Assembly (NCBI RefSeq): GCF_008033135.1
Contig: NZ_CP041335.1
Location: forward strand, 965,513-1,029,512
DNA: 64,000 nucleotides
Source of the DNA: Chitinolyticbacter meiyuanensis
GTDB taxonomy: Bacteria > Pseudomonadota > Gammaproteobacteria > Burkholderiales > Chitinibacteraceae
Reading direction: 5' to 3'
The notes under the pieces: model-generated
The model's database searches: none
Seen by the model: the letters and a program-made list of their open reading frames with translations, nothing else
Told to the model about the DNA's origin: nothing
In this document: positions 25,659-35,145 of the stretch, in pieces
Layout: each line of letters opens with the position of its first letter
Position numbering within the stretch: position 1 is the first letter of the stretch
Translations under genes and position numbers: made by a program

Positions 25659-28600
25659 TTACTGCGCTGTGAAACTGCCGCTGGCGCTGTACGGCGACCA
25701 GTTGAGGCCGCGGTCACGCACCCGCACGCGGTAGTACCAGGTCTCGCCGCTTACCGCCTTGAACACGGCCGGCTTCACATTGCCGAAGCGGTCGTAGGTC
25801 GAGCGGTGCGTGCACTGCCCGCCACGGGCACCGCTGGTGGTCCAGCAGGTGGGGCCCTTGGACAATGACCAGCGCTCGAACTCCTCGTTGCCGCCGTCGG
25901 CCAGCAGCTCGCGGCTGGCCAGCAGGTTGCCCAGCTCCAGGCGCGTTACCAGCTTGCCGGCGCGGGTGTTGCTGTACGAGCTGCCGCTGCTGCTGGTGTA
26001 GAACCAGTTATCAATGCGCGTCTCGTTGCCCCACACGTCGAAGGCATCGGCAAAATCGGGCGAGCGTGACAGCTGCCAGTGCGCTTCGAGCACGTCGACC
26101 CCGGCGGGCGCCAAGTAGTCGAGGTTAAGTGTGCTCACCGCCACGGTGCCACGGTTGGGGGTAACCAGCTGCGGCGGGGTGCCCACCGCGCCGGCGGTGA
26201 AGGCCACGCTGTCGGTCACCGGGAAGCTGGTATCGGTGCCGGCACCGCCGCTGGAGCGGCGCTGCATCGCCAGGCCGGGCTGCGGGCCGAAGCTGAAATT
26301 GAGCGTGTTGTAGCCGAACTCGTCGTGGGTGACGACGAACACGCCCAGGTCCTTGCCATCGCTGCCCTGGTTGCCCCCGCCTTCCAGCGCGCCGCTGGCG
26401 CTGGCCGCGTTCAGCCACAGGTGCTTCACGTCCATCGAGTGGCCGCGGCCGTAGCTGTGCACGTGGCCGAACAGGTTGCCGGTGATGGCGTTGCTGCGGC
26501 GGCTGTAGCCTTCCAGCTCCGCAACGAATTCGCAGGCGGCGATCACCTCGCCGTTGCGCCACTTCTCGGACAGGCACGGCGCATGGTCGATGCTGAACAC
26601 GAAGGGCTTGCCCGCGCCCTCGGCACTGGCCACCTGCTGCTTGAACCAATCGAGCTGCTCGACGCGGAAGGCATCCCAGTACATCGACAGCGGCGACCAG
26701 TTGCCGTGCGTGTGGCGGCCGGAGATCGGCGTGGAATCGAGTACGATCAGCTTGAGCCCCAGGTAGTCGGTGCTGTGCCAGAAGCCACGATACCTGGCCG
26801 AACCGTTGTCCGGCACACCAGCGAAGTACTTGCGGTAGGTCTTCATCGCGTTGGCGATATTGGGCGTGGCGGTGGTGGCCGGGTTGCCCATCTCCTCGCC
26901 GAAGTACTCGTGGTTGCCCGGCGCCGCGATCACCGGCACATAGGCCGACAGCGCCTGCATGCGGCTGAAGAACTGGCTGCGCCACTGGTCACGCGAGTTG
27001 CCCGAGGCCACCAGATCGCCCGAGATCAGGATGCCGGCGACGTTCTGCGCGCAGCTCACCGGCTGGGCGCCATCGCAGTCGTGCTTCATCACGCCCTGGT
27101 TCACGATGTCGTTGAAGATGGTGCCGCGGCCGTCCTGGGTATCGCTGAACACCACGAACTTGGCGTTCTCCACGCCGTCACCGGCCTTGGGCCAGCTCCT
27201 GAACGCATAGCGCGGGCTGACGTAGGCCGTGGCGCCATCGCTCGACTCGGTGCGTACGTAGTACTCGTACAGCGTGTTCGAGGCGAGGCCGGCGAGACGG
27301 GCGTGGTAGACGGTGGCGTCGGTCGGATACACCGTGGCGTTCACGCGCTGGAACGCGTCGCCGCTGCCGTAGCGGCGCAGCCAGATCTGTGGCTTGGCCT
27401 GGGCGGTTTCCAGCAGCACCGTCATGCCGTCGGCGGACGGCGCCTGCAGCACCGGGCCGATGGTCAGCGCGGGCTGGCCGCTGCCAATGGGCGGTACATC
27501 CGGCGCCGGCGTCGGCGCAGGGGTTGGCTGTGGTGTGGGCGAGGGCTGCGGGGTGGGTGAAGGTTGCGGTACCGGCGTCGGGTTCAGGCTGGACAGCGGC
27601 GCGCGGCCTTCGGCGAGCTGGGCGATCTCGGCCGCGCTGAGGTTGCGGTTCCACACGGCGATGTCGTCGTAGTCCAGCGTGAAGCGCTCGGCCGGATAGC
27701 GCGCGTAGTAGTCGCCGCGCGCATCCTCGTTGAAGGCCCAGCGCTGGTAGCTCGGGTAGATGTTGCCGAGCGCGCTGTAGTTGAGCGTGGTGGTATTGAG
27801 CTTGCCGGTCGCGTCGGTCGCCCAGGCCTTGATCGATTTGCTCACCGGATCGACGGCGATGGCGACGAAGCCCCATGCCTTGGCCGGGCCGGCAAGGTAG
27901 GCATCGACCCGCTTGGTGCCGTCGCCCACGTTGAATTTGTAGCGGCCATCGTTGTTGCGGCCGATCGAGATGCCGGCGTTCAGCCCGGTGCCCCAGTCCT
28001 TGTTGGCGGCGACGCTGGCGAGCTTGGTGCCCATCTCGTCCGGCATCCGTACCCAGAACGCCAGCGTGTAGGCGCCGGTGAAATCGCGCGGCAGGAATTG
28101 CGCTGCGCCTTGCAGCGCGGGCAGGCTGCTGCCGCGACCGAAGCGTGCGTCGGCATAGACGACCGGGCCGACTGCCTGCAGCGGCGTGGCACCGACACTG
28201 TCGCGGCCTTCGCCATCGAGCGTGTAGTAGTGCGCGAGGCCGCTGGCCAGCGCCGGATCGAGTACTGCGACCGGAGTCGGGGTCGGTTGCGGCGTAACGG
28301 TGGGCGTCGTGGTCGGCGTCACCGTCGGCACGGCAGTGGGCGTGGGGGCCAGCGTTGGCGTCGGCGTCGGTACCGGTGTCGCAGTGGGTAGTGGCGTCGG
28401 GCTGGGGGTCGGTGCTTGCGTGGGCGTGGCCACGCTGCAGGCGCCCAGGTTGCGCCAGGGGCCCCACTGGCCGGACTTGCTCGGATCGTCACCCTGGGTC
28501 CACCACTTGGCCTCATAGCTGATGCCGCCATGGATCACCCGCTGCCCGGCCACGTAGACGGCACTGGCCGACCACGCGGTGCTGCAGCCGCTGCCGGCCG

Positions 28601-28877
28601 GTGTCGGCGTAACGGGCGTCGGCACTGTGGTCGGGGTCGGCGTGGCCGCTTCGCCCTCGTTGCCGTCGCTGCGCCACAGCACCGGCGTGGCGGCCGGATT
28701 CCAGTTGGCGCCGACATAGGCGGTGTGCGTGACCAGCGCCACGTATTCCAGCCCCTGGTAGCTGACCACGCTGCCGGCGTTGTAGCTCACGCCCTCGCGC
28801 CAGGCCGGGGCGGCGGCAGTCGCCACGCCGGCCACCGTGGCCAGTGCCACTGCGGCGGATATCCAGTTCCGTTCCAT
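25659..28877 (-). CDS. Secreted modular metallophosphatase with two chitin-binding CBM5/12 modules and a LamG domain
   Basis: A 1072-residue exported protein. After a signal peptide (ISAAVALATVAGVATAAAP) come two CBM5/12 modules: WREGVSYNAGSVVSYQGLEY (about 27-77) and WSASAVYVAGQRVIHGGISY with AKWWTQGDDP (about 98-150). Pro/Thr linkers separate them from a LamG/concanavalin-like domain (about 215-440). A purple-acid-phosphatase-like FN3 domain and a calcineurin-type metallophosphatase follow, with metal motifs FSDTQDG, ISGDLVASGN, APGNHEYFGEE and GHVHSYGRGH. A C-terminal region of about 200 residues is unassigned. Start ATG 28877 has GGAGA upstream. It probably acts on phosphate esters at chitin surfaces; substrate unknown. 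Confidence 0.85.
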   Translation of the reverse strand: MERNWISAAVALATVAGVATAAAPAWREGVSYNAGSVVSYQGLEYVALVTHTAYVGANWNPAATPVLWRSDGNEGEAATPTPTTVPTPVTPTPAGSGCSTAWSASAVYVAGQRVIHGGISYEAKWWTQGDDPSKSGQWGPWRNLGACSVATPTQAPTPSPTPLPTATPVPTPTPTLAPTPTAVPTVTPTTTPTVTPQPTPTPVAVLDPALASGLAHYYTLDGEGRDSVGATPLQAVGPVVYADARFGRGSSLPALQGAAQFLPRDFTGAYTLAFWVRMPDEMGTKLASVAANKDWGTGLNAGISIGRNNDGRYKFNVGDGTKRVDAYLAGPAKAWGFVAIAVDPVSKSIKAWATDATGKLNTTTLNYSALGNIYPSYQRWAFNEDARGDYYARYPAERFTLDYDDIAVWNRNLSAAEIAQLAEGRAPLSSLNPTPVPQPSPTPQPSPTPQPTPAPTPAPDVPPIGSGQPALTIGPVLQAPSADGMTVLLETAQAKPQIWLRRYGSGDAFQRVNATVYPTDATVYHARLAGLASNTLYEYYVRTESSDGATAYVSPRYAFRSWPKAGDGVENAKFVVFSDTQDGRGTIFNDIVNQGVMKHDCDGAQPVSCAQNVAGILISGDLVASGNSRDQWRSQFFSRMQALSAYVPVIAAPGNHEYFGEEMGNPATTATPNIANAMKTYRKYFAGVPDNGSARYRGFWHSTDYLGLKLIVLDSTPISGRHTHGNWSPLSMYWDAFRVEQLDWFKQQVASAEGAGKPFVFSIDHAPCLSEKWRNGEVIAACEFVAELEGYSRRSNAITGNLFGHVHSYGRGHSMDVKHLWLNAASASGALEGGGNQGSDGKDLGVFVVTHDEFGYNTLNFSFGPQPGLAMQRRSSGGAGTDTSFPVTDSVAFTAGAVGTPPQLVTPNRGTVAVSTLNLDYLAPAGVDVLEAHWQLSRSPDFADAFDVWGNETRIDNWFYTSSSGSSYSNTRAGKLVTRLELGNLLASRELLADGGNEEFERWSLSKGPTCWTTSGARGGQCTHRSTYDRFGNVKPAVFKAVSGETWYYRVRVRDRGLNWSPYSASGSFTAQ

Positions 28878-28900
28878 CGTTTCTCCATCCCTGTGATCAA

Positions 28901-28952
28901 GCCGGCACCCCTGCCGGCGGGCCCATGATCGCGGATGGCGATGATGGGCCCG
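28901..28952 (-). repeat. Two adjacent hairpins upstream of the phosphatase gene
   Basis: GCCGGC at 28901-28906 can pair with GCCGGC at 28913-28918. A second, longer inverted repeat has arms 28919-28932 and 28938-28952, each GGGCCCAT-type, with one mismatch. They lie between the end of the MFS gene and the start of the phosphatase gene on the same strand. No T-run follows either, so they may be a mRNA-processing or attenuation structure rather than a simple terminator. Confidence 0.4.
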
Positions 28953-29021
28953 TGTCACCGAGCGTGGATTTGCCTATGGAACGATCGGCGTTTTATGGCG
29001 CTGGTACAGGAAACGGGTTGC

Positions 29022-30257
29022 TCATCGCCGGCGGTGCGTCTCGGGTAGGAAGACGGTTGCCAAGCCCAGCAATGGCAGATAGGACGTGAGCTGGTAGACC
29101 CAGGCGAGGCCATGCGAGTCGGCAAGATGGCCCAGGCCGGCCGCGCCGATGCCGCTGATGCCAAACATCAGGCCAAACATCAGACCGGAGACGAGGCCCA
29201 CGCGTCCCGGTACGGCTTCCTGTGCATACACCACCAGCGCGGCGAAGGCGGACGACATGACGAGGCCGACGGTGATGGCGAGTACTGCCGTCCAGAACAG
29301 GTTTGCATACGGCAACATCAGCGCAAACGGTGCCACGCCAAGGAACGACACCCAGATCACCGCCTTGCGGCCGATCCGGTCGCCCACCGGGCCTCCGGCG
29401 AAGGTACCGGCAGCCACTGCGGCGAGGAACACGAACAGGTAGAGCTGGCTGTGCTGCACCGACAGGCCGAAGCGCTGGATCAGGTAGAAGGTGAAGTAGT
29501 TGGTGAAGGCCGCGATATAGACGAATTTCGCGAACATCAGCGTGGCGATCACGGCCATCGCACGCACTACCTGTGGCCGGTCGAGCCCGACCACCGCGTG
29601 GCGGGCCGCAGCGCGGGCGTGCACATGGCTGTGGCGCTGGGTCCAGCGAGTGATGCGCAGCAGCACCCAGATCGCCAGCGCGGCGGCGAGTATGAACCAG
29701 GCGATCGCGGTCTGGCCATGAGGTATCACGATGGCCGCCACCAGCAGCGGACCGATCGCCGAGCCGGCATTGCCGCCTACCTGGAAGCACGATTGCGCGG
29801 TACCGAAGCGGCCACCGGAAGCGGTGCGCGCAGCGCGCGATGCTTCCGGATGGAAGGTGGCGGAGCCGATGCCGACCACGGCGGAAGCGAGCAGCAGCAG
29901 CGGATAGCTGGTGCTGAACGCCAGCATGGCCAGCCCGGCCAGCGTGATGACCATGCCGCAGGGCAACAGGTAGGGCTTGGGGTGCTTGTCGGTATAGAAG
30001 CCCACCCACGGTTGCAGCAGCGAGGCGGTGACCTGGTAGCACAGGGCAATCCAGCCGATCTGCGCGAAGCTCAGCGCATATTGCGATTTCAGCATCGGAT
30101 AGATCGATGGCAGCACTGCCTGGATCAGATCGTTGAGCAGGTGGGCGAACGCGGCCGCGCCAACGATCTGTACGATGAAGCCCTGGGCGGGCTCGATGGT
30201 GGTGTCGGGTACCGGCGCCGGGCCGGGCTGGAGCAAGGTGGCGGGTTGTGAGGCCAT
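29022..30257 (-). CDS. MFS exporter of the fosmidomycin-resistance (Fsr) type
   Basis: A 411-residue protein with twelve predicted transmembrane helices. FAHLLNDLIQAVLPSIYPML and GSATFHPEASRAAR are hallmark segments of the Fsr-type MFS family; GGPVGDRIGRKAVIW is the conserved loop in the second half. Such proteins are proton-driven drug exporters in the inner membrane. ATG at 30257 is chosen; a TTG nine codons upstream is possible. The divergent AraC-type gene probably regulates it. Confidence 0.88.
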   Translation of the reverse strand: MASQPATLLQPGPAPVPDTTIEPAQGFIVQIVGAAAFAHLLNDLIQAVLPSIYPMLKSQYALSFAQIGWIALCYQVTASLLQPWVGFYTDKHPKPYLLPCGMVITLAGLAMLAFSTSYPLLLLASAVVGIGSATFHPEASRAARTASGGRFGTAQSCFQVGGNAGSAIGPLLVAAIVIPHGQTAIAWFILAAALAIWVLLRITRWTQRHSHVHARAAARHAVVGLDRPQVVRAMAVIATLMFAKFVYIAAFTNYFTFYLIQRFGLSVQHSQLYLFVFLAAVAAGTFAGGPVGDRIGRKAVIWVSFLGVAPFALMLPYANLFWTAVLAITVGLVMSSAFAALVVYAQEAVPGRVGLVSGLMFGLMFGISGIGAAGLGHLADSHGLAWVYQLTSYLPLLGLATVFLPETHRRR

Positions 30258-30390
30258 GGCAGTCGCAAGAGGAAGGGGTGGCAAACGCGGCAGGCCACTG
30301 GTGCGGGCAAGGCGGCAGCGGGCTCCAGATTAGGGGCGATCGGCTTCGTCCGTCTCTCTCTGCTCTGCCAGAACCTGTAGAGTTCGGGAC

Positions 30391-31164
30391 ATGGAACACA
30401 CACCTGCCCGCGCTCACTTCGCCTATCACGACACGGCCCGCCCTATGGCGGCCATGGTCGCGAACTGGCCCGCCGGTGCGGCCACCGGCTGGCACAGCCA
30501 TCCGCGCGGCCAGTTGCTGTATGCGATCACCGGCGTGATGATCGTGCAGTCGGCCGCCGGATCGTGGGTAGTGCCGCCCAATCGCGCGTTGTGGCTCGAA
30601 GCCGGCGTCGAGCACAACGTGCGCATGTCCGGCGATGTGCAGATGCGAACGGCCTTCATCGATGCCGCGCGGGTCAGTGGCTTGCCGACAACCAGCTGCG
30701 TGATCAATGTATCGCCCTTGCTGCGCGAATTGCTGGTGGCTGCCGTCGCAGTCCCGGTCGACTACCTGGAGGGTGGCAGGGACGACCGGCTGATGCGGCT
30801 GCTGGTTGACGAGCTGCAGGTTTCCGCCGCACTGCCCCTGCACTTGCCGACACCAGCAGATGCGCGTGTCAGATCGATCTGCGATGCCATCGTGGCGCAG
30901 CCCGCCGATACGAGTACGGTAGGGCAATGGGCGGAGCAGCTCGGCGTGAGTACCAAGACCATCCACCGATTGTTCCTGCGGGAAACGGGCATGACCTTCG
31001 CGCAATGGCGCGAACAGGCGCGGCTGTTGTTCGCGCTGCGCCAGATCGCGGAAGGCCGGCGCATTCTCGACGTGGCCATCGATTCCGGCTATTCCAGCCA
31101 GAGCGCATTTACCGCGATGTTCCGCCGCCACTTTGGCGTGACGCCGACCGATTTCTATCGCTGA
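30391..31164 (+). CDS. AraC-family regulator with N-terminal cupin domain
   Basis: A 257-residue protein. The N-terminal cupin-like sensor has GWHSHPRGQLLYAITG and PPNRALWLEAGVEH. The C-terminal AraC DNA-binding domain has two helix-turn-helix units (VGQWAEQLGVSTKTIHRLF and ILDVAIDSGYSSQSAFTAMFRRHFG). This layout matches the NimR/YdfF-like regulators that control neighbouring MFS exporters. Divergence from the Fsr-type MFS gene (133-nt gap) supports this. Confidence 0.88.
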   Translation: MEHTPARAHFAYHDTARPMAAMVANWPAGAATGWHSHPRGQLLYAITGVMIVQSAAGSWVVPPNRALWLEAGVEHNVRMSGDVQMRTAFIDAARVSGLPTTSCVINVSPLLRELLVAAVAVPVDYLEGGRDDRLMRLLVDELQVSAALPLHLPTPADARVRSICDAIVAQPADTSTVGQWAEQLGVSTKTIHRLFLRETGMTFAQWREQARLLFALRQIAEGRRILDVAIDSGYSSQSAFTAMFRRHFGVTPTDFYR

Positions 31165-31291
31165 GCGTGCGTTATGCGCTTGCCGATACGGCGGGGCAAG
31201 GCGCGCGCCGTGCTTTCGGGCATCCGGAACCGTGGCTCGCTCGGCATCCGCCGCCGCACGCCATGCAAGCAACGGCGGCATGCCGGGGTTT

Positions 31292-32251
31292 TCATGACAT
31301 CCCGACCAGCGTTTCCGCGCGCACCGCCGCAGCCAGTTCAGCCGGCGCCACGTAATGCAGCATGTGGCCGACGCCCGGCAGCAGCTTGAGCGTGCTGGTC
31401 GGCAGATCACGATGCAGCCGCACGCTGTGCCGCTCCGGGTCCACCACCTGGTCCTCACGCCCGCACAGCAACACCGTCGGCACGGTGAGCTCGCCGTAAT
31501 GGCGCGCCAGATGCATGGCCGCGCTCAACATGCCCGCGCTTTCCTGCGCCGCCGCCTTCAGCTGCCAAGGCCGCAGCATCATGCCATCCGGGACGTGGGC
31601 GTTGAACGCCGGTGCCACCTTGTGCGGAAAGAACAGCTTGCGCTTGAGCCCCGGCAGCATCAGCCGGCTGAGCAGCGGCGACAGCGTATAGCGCAACAGC
31701 GTGCCGAGCAGCGGGATGGCCGGGGCCCCGAACAGCAGCGCATCGAGCCGGGGCTGCGGGTAGTAGTAGCCGCTGGCGAGCACCAGCCGTTGTAGTGGAA
31801 GACGGCTATCGAGCGCAATGGCCAGCGCGACCAGCGTGCCCCAGGAATGCCCGACCACGACGGGCCGTTCGATGCCGAGGCGCTGCATCGCCTCGATCAG
31901 CAAGACGGCCTGCTGCCGCGGATCGTGTAGCGGCGCTGCTGCGTTCTCGCTGTAGCCGAACCCGGGTCGATCGAACGCAATCACCCGGTAGCTGCGGGAC
32001 AGATCCGCCATCAGGCCGCAGCCGATGAAATCGTTGGCGAATGCCCCATTGCCATGCAGCAGCACCACCGGCTCGCCGCTGCCTTGTTCCAGGTAGTGCA
32101 GCTGCGTGCCGTCGACGTCGACAAAGCCACCACGCGGTGGATGTGCAACCTCGGCCTGCCTGGCCTTGCGGGTGAACCATACCGCGCCCGCCGCGGCGAG
32201 TGCGCCGACGGCCAGGACGATCGACAGGCCGCGATTCCGTTCTGCTGCCAT
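31292..32251 (-). CDS. Alpha/beta hydrolase, N-terminally membrane-anchored
   Basis: A 319-residue protein. The N-terminal hydrophobic segment, GLSIVLAVGALAAAGAVWFT, looks like an uncleaved anchor. The hydrolase fold shows oxyanion HGNGAF and the nucleophile elbow GHSWGT. The acid is probably in CGREDQVVDPE and the His in LPGVGHMLHY. ATG at 32251 has GGAGG 7 nt upstream. Substrate is unknown; the family includes esterases, epoxide hydrolases and haloperoxidases. It is convergent with the AraC gene. Confidence 0.82.
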   Translation of the reverse strand: MAAERNRGLSIVLAVGALAAAGAVWFTRKARQAEVAHPPRGGFVDVDGTQLHYLEQGSGEPVVLLHGNGAFANDFIGCGLMADLSRSYRVIAFDRPGFGYSENAAAPLHDPRQQAVLLIEAMQRLGIERPVVVGHSWGTLVALAIALDSRLPLQRLVLASGYYYPQPRLDALLFGAPAIPLLGTLLRYTLSPLLSRLMLPGLKRKLFFPHKVAPAFNAHVPDGMMLRPWQLKAAAQESAGMLSAAMHLARHYGELTVPTVLLCGREDQVVDPERHSVRLHRDLPTSTLKLLPGVGHMLHYVAPAELAAAVRAETLVGMS

Positions 32252-32466
32252 TGCAAGCCTCCATTGATGTGATGCGACCTCTCAGCAAGCAGCGCGCCCA
32301 TGAGGCTGCATTCAGGCGTGGTGGCGGTGCTGTAACTTCTGCCAAAGGCGTTGTAAACGCTGCGTGGCGTGCGACGGCGGTCCGTCAGGCGTTGAGCGAG
32401 GCCGCCGCGGGCGAGCGGCATGGGGCTTGCCCAGCCTGGGACACCCAAACCGAGGAGGGATTTACC

Positions 32467-32898
32467 ATGGCTCAAACCGATGCTCGGCGCGTCAGCAAGA
32501 CCGCCAATCCGACCACACCCGGCCAGCAGGACGCCCGGCGTATCGATGCCGATCTGGATGCGCAAGAGGGAGATCAGCTTGGTTTCGGCCAGGAGGCGTA
32601 CCCCGGCAGCCTTGTCGGCGGTCAGGGGCAAGCCGGCGAAGGGCAGGGCAGCTATCCGGTTCGCAACGCGGGCAATCCCGGCAATCTGGCCAGCCAGGGT
32701 GGCTACGGCCAGAACGATACGCTGGAAGGCACCGTAGGCAGCCCGCTCGCGGACAGCGAAACCCATCACCACTACCGGCGCTGGCGGGATGCCCACCTCA
32801 ACCGCCTCGACGACGACTACTCCGCCTGGATGGATGAGCGTAAGGCGCATTTCAGCGAGGAATTCGAGGCATGGCGGCGCGAGCGCAAGCCATCCTGA
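32467..32898 (+). CDS. Small hydrophilic protein with C-terminal YRRWRD/DDYSAW motif
   Basis: A 143-residue, Gly/Gln-rich, probably disordered protein. The C-terminal helix-forming stretch (YRRWRDAHLNRLDDDYSAWM then FSEEFEAWRRER) resembles a short conserved tail seen on many proteobacterial stress-associated proteins with SWRR ends. ATG at 32467 follows GAGGAGGG, a strong ribosome site. No function can be assigned. The 214-nt upstream gap holds no other gene. Confidence 0.65.
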   Translation: MAQTDARRVSKTANPTTPGQQDARRIDADLDAQEGDQLGFGQEAYPGSLVGGQGQAGEGQGSYPVRNAGNPGNLASQGGYGQNDTLEGTVGSPLADSETHHHYRRWRDAHLNRLDDDYSAWMDERKAHFSEEFEAWRRERKPS

Positions 32899-33169
32899 TC
32901 ATGGGCGGCGCGCGGCGCAGGGGTTGGTTTTCTCGCGTTGCCGACAGCGTTGCGCACACGGTCCGCAGGATATGTGATCCTATGCGCCGATTGCCCGAAC
33001 GAAGGCGCGGTTTTGGCAGCAGCCCGCCAAGCGACTATAGAGCCGACGCCGGGTGCGCTCGATGTGATCAAATGCGGCTTGGCGCGGGCGGTTTGCTTCG
33101 GCCCGCGCGAAAAACCAGGGATGGGAAGCGCCGGCCCGGCCGGCGCGGAACGGAGGAAGAGATACACCC

Positions 33170-33523
33170 ATGTATACGGCGACTTTCACCTTTGCCAAGG
33201 GCGAGTACGACGCTGAATTTCATGCCCTCGACCAGGCGATCGCCGAGTTTGCCAAGGCGATCCCCGGCTATGCGGGCGAGGAAGCCTGGGAAAACGCCGA
33301 AACCGGTCTGATCTCGACCGTGTATTACTGGGAAACGCTCGAAGCACTGCAGCAGCTGATTGCCCACCCCAAGCACCTCATCGCCAAGCAGCAGCAGGCG
33401 AAATGGATCAACGGCTATCAGATCGTGATCGGGCAGGTGCTGCGCAGCTACGGCGATGGCGGCATCCCGCACCCCTTGGCCGCATCCCCGCAAACGGCCG
33501 CAGCGGCGGACAGGTCCGCTTGA
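33170..33523 (+). CDS. ABM-like (antibiotic biosynthesis monooxygenase) ferredoxin-fold protein
   Basis: A 117-residue protein with the dimeric alpha-beta barrel pattern: MYTATFTFAKGEYDAEFHAL, a central helix, then ISTVYYWETLEALQQLIAHP and HLIAKQQQAKWINGYQIVIG. The YYWE-type segment is found in ABM-family and related proteins, which often act on small aromatic or haem-like molecules. Catalytic residues are not conserved enough to predict activity. Its stop codon overlaps the TTG of the next small gene. Confidence 0.65.
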   Translation: MYTATFTFAKGEYDAEFHALDQAIAEFAKAIPGYAGEEAWENAETGLISTVYYWETLEALQQLIAHPKHLIAKQQQAKWINGYQIVIGQVLRSYGDGGIPHPLAASPQTAAAADRSA

Positions 33524-33792
33524 AGCCCGCCGACATCGACGCGTTGCTGGCACTGCTTGGCGGCATCGCCATGTACAACGACAAGGGGTATATCTGGACC
33601 AACCATTCACCCGAGCAGATCGCTGAAGTGCGGGCGAATGCCAGAGTCGCGATTCATGCCTTCATTGCACGGGTCGGTGCCGAAAACATCCCTGCGGCCG
33701 TGCTCGCCGAGATCGAAGCGGCCGAGGCCGTGGAGGATGGCAATGGCCGCGTGCACGAGACGGTTCAAGGCATGCTGCTGGATCGGCAGTGA
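33520..33792 (+). CDS. Small hypothetical protein coupled to the ABM-like gene
   Basis: I do not recognise this protein of about 90 residues. It reads as a plausible helical protein (LKPADIDALLALLGGIAMYN, ANARVAIHAFIARVGAENIP, LAEIEAAEAVED). The suggested TTG start at 33520 overlaps the preceding stop codon (TTGA); ATG at 33571 is an alternative. There is no signal peptide or metal motif. Confidence 0.5.
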   Translation: MKPADIDALLALLGGIAMYNDKGYIWTNHSPEQIAEVRANARVAIHAFIARVGAENIPAAVLAEIEAAEAVEDGNGRVHETVQGMLLDRQ

Positions 33793-33866
33793 CCTCAATC
33801 AACAAGGGCGGGGGAGAGCAGGTTGCAGCGAGTGGCGGCATCCATCGTGAACTCCTGTTGCGACGC

Positions 33867-34391
33867 ATGATGGCAATCCGATCCATCGCGCTGGCGGCCG
33901 TGCTCAGCGCCCCATTGCTTGCCCAGGCTGAGCCCAGCGTACAGGTGGGCTTCTCCCCTGAGGGCTCGGCACGGGAATTGGTCCTGGCAACGATCGGCGG
34001 CGCAAAGCACAGCATCCAGATGCTGGCCTACACATTCCAGGCGCCTGATATCGCGCAGGCACTGGTGGACGCCCAGCGGCGGGGCGTAGAGGTGCGCGTG
34101 GTCATCGACCAGCAACGCAATCGGGGGAAGGCAAGCAAGGCTGTGATGGATTTCGTCACCCGCCATGGTGTGCTGCTGCGCACGAACGATCAGTTCCACC
34201 TCCACCACGACAAGACCATCATCGTTGACGGCAACACGGTCGAAACCGGGTCTTTCAACTTTGCGCCGTCCGCCGAGACGGCCAATTCCGAGAACGTGGT
34301 CGTCATTCGAGATATGCCGGAAATCGCACGGCAGTATCTCGTGCACTGGCAATCCCGCTGGGATCTCGGCAAGCCGTATCCCGCGCGCTGA
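33867..34391 (+). CDS. Exported phospholipase D-like nuclease (Nuc/PLDc_2 type)
   Basis: A 174-residue protein with a signal peptide (IRSIALAAVLSAPLLAQAEP) and a single PLD domain. The catalytic HKD motif is HDKTIIVD within FHLHHDKTII, followed by GSFNFAPSAE. Single-HKD secreted proteins of this length act as homodimeric nucleases (Nuc family) in the periplasm or medium. Start ATG 33867; a second ATG follows directly. The gene appears to stand alone. Confidence 0.82.
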   Translation: MMAIRSIALAAVLSAPLLAQAEPSVQVGFSPEGSARELVLATIGGAKHSIQMLAYTFQAPDIAQALVDAQRRGVEVRVVIDQQRNRGKASKAVMDFVTRHGVLLRTNDQFHLHHDKTIIVDGNTVETGSFNFAPSAETANSENVVVIRDMPEIARQYLVHWQSRWDLGKPYPAR

Positions 34392-34591
34392 CACAGCAGC
34401 ATCCGGCGTGCACCGGCCAGGGTTGCCATTCGCCAGAGACGGCGCTGCGTATTTGAAAAACCATTGTTGGTGAACTCGGCGCGCTGTTCCGGGTGGCCAC
34501 TACGCCTGGCGATTTCAAGTTGTTCCTCGTTGAACCGACGTCAAGGAGGGTTGCCCTATTCCCTTGGGGGCATTTCGCCAGGAGCATCTTC

Positions 34592-35020
34592 ATGGAAACC
34601 CAAGCGCTACATCGCGGCCGTCTGATCGATCATGTGCAGTTGGTGGTCAAAGACCTTGCGGCAAGCCAAGCCTTCTACACTGCCATCCTCGAGGTGTTGG
34701 ACGTTCCTGTCGGCGGCACTGGCGACGGGTTCTTCTGGGCGGATGAACTATGCATTTCCAGCGCAGATAGCCCCGCCGCGCAAGGCCACCTCACCGGGCG
34801 GAATCACCTGGCGTTCCAGGCCAAGGATCGCGCCATGGTGGATGCCTTTTTCAAGGCTGCACTGGCACACGGCGGCAAGGACAACGGTGGCCCTGGAATC
34901 CGCGAGTACCATCCCGGCTACTACGCCGCCTTTGTGCTCGATCCCGATGGGAACAATGTCGAGGCGGTGTTCCATGGCGATGCAACGCGGAGCGCGCCTT
35001 CGGTGCGGATCACGTTTTAG
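34592..35020 (+). CDS. VOC-family (glyoxalase/bleomycin-resistance fold) protein
   Basis: A 142-residue protein starting after AGGAG (ATG 34592). It has the VOC pattern LIDHVQLVVKDLAASQAFYT and the closing DPDGNNVEAVFHG, which carries the metal Glu of the family; HLAF provides a His. Such proteins include fosfomycin and bleomycin binders and dioxygenases; this member cannot be assigned a substrate. Confidence 0.82.
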   Translation: METQALHRGRLIDHVQLVVKDLAASQAFYTAILEVLDVPVGGTGDGFFWADELCISSADSPAAQGHLTGRNHLAFQAKDRAMVDAFFKAALAHGGKDNGGPGIREYHPGYYAAFVLDPDGNNVEAVFHGDATRSAPSVRITF

Positions 35021-35145
35021 CGTGTTCGCTGTACTGAACGTGGGATACGGTGCCTGAGCCTGATTGCGAAGGCGCCGCGCGGATTGCGTTCAATGGACCA
35101 TTTTGTTGCGACGGGATTTGGGGTGGTGGGATCGTGCCGCCCCAT

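Noticed and set aside
27490..28420. Low-complexity Pro/Thr repeats that could be a tandem DNA repeat or CRISPR
   Set aside because: The repeats are codons of the linkers between the chitin-binding, LamG and phosphatase domains. No constant repeat with variable spacers is present.
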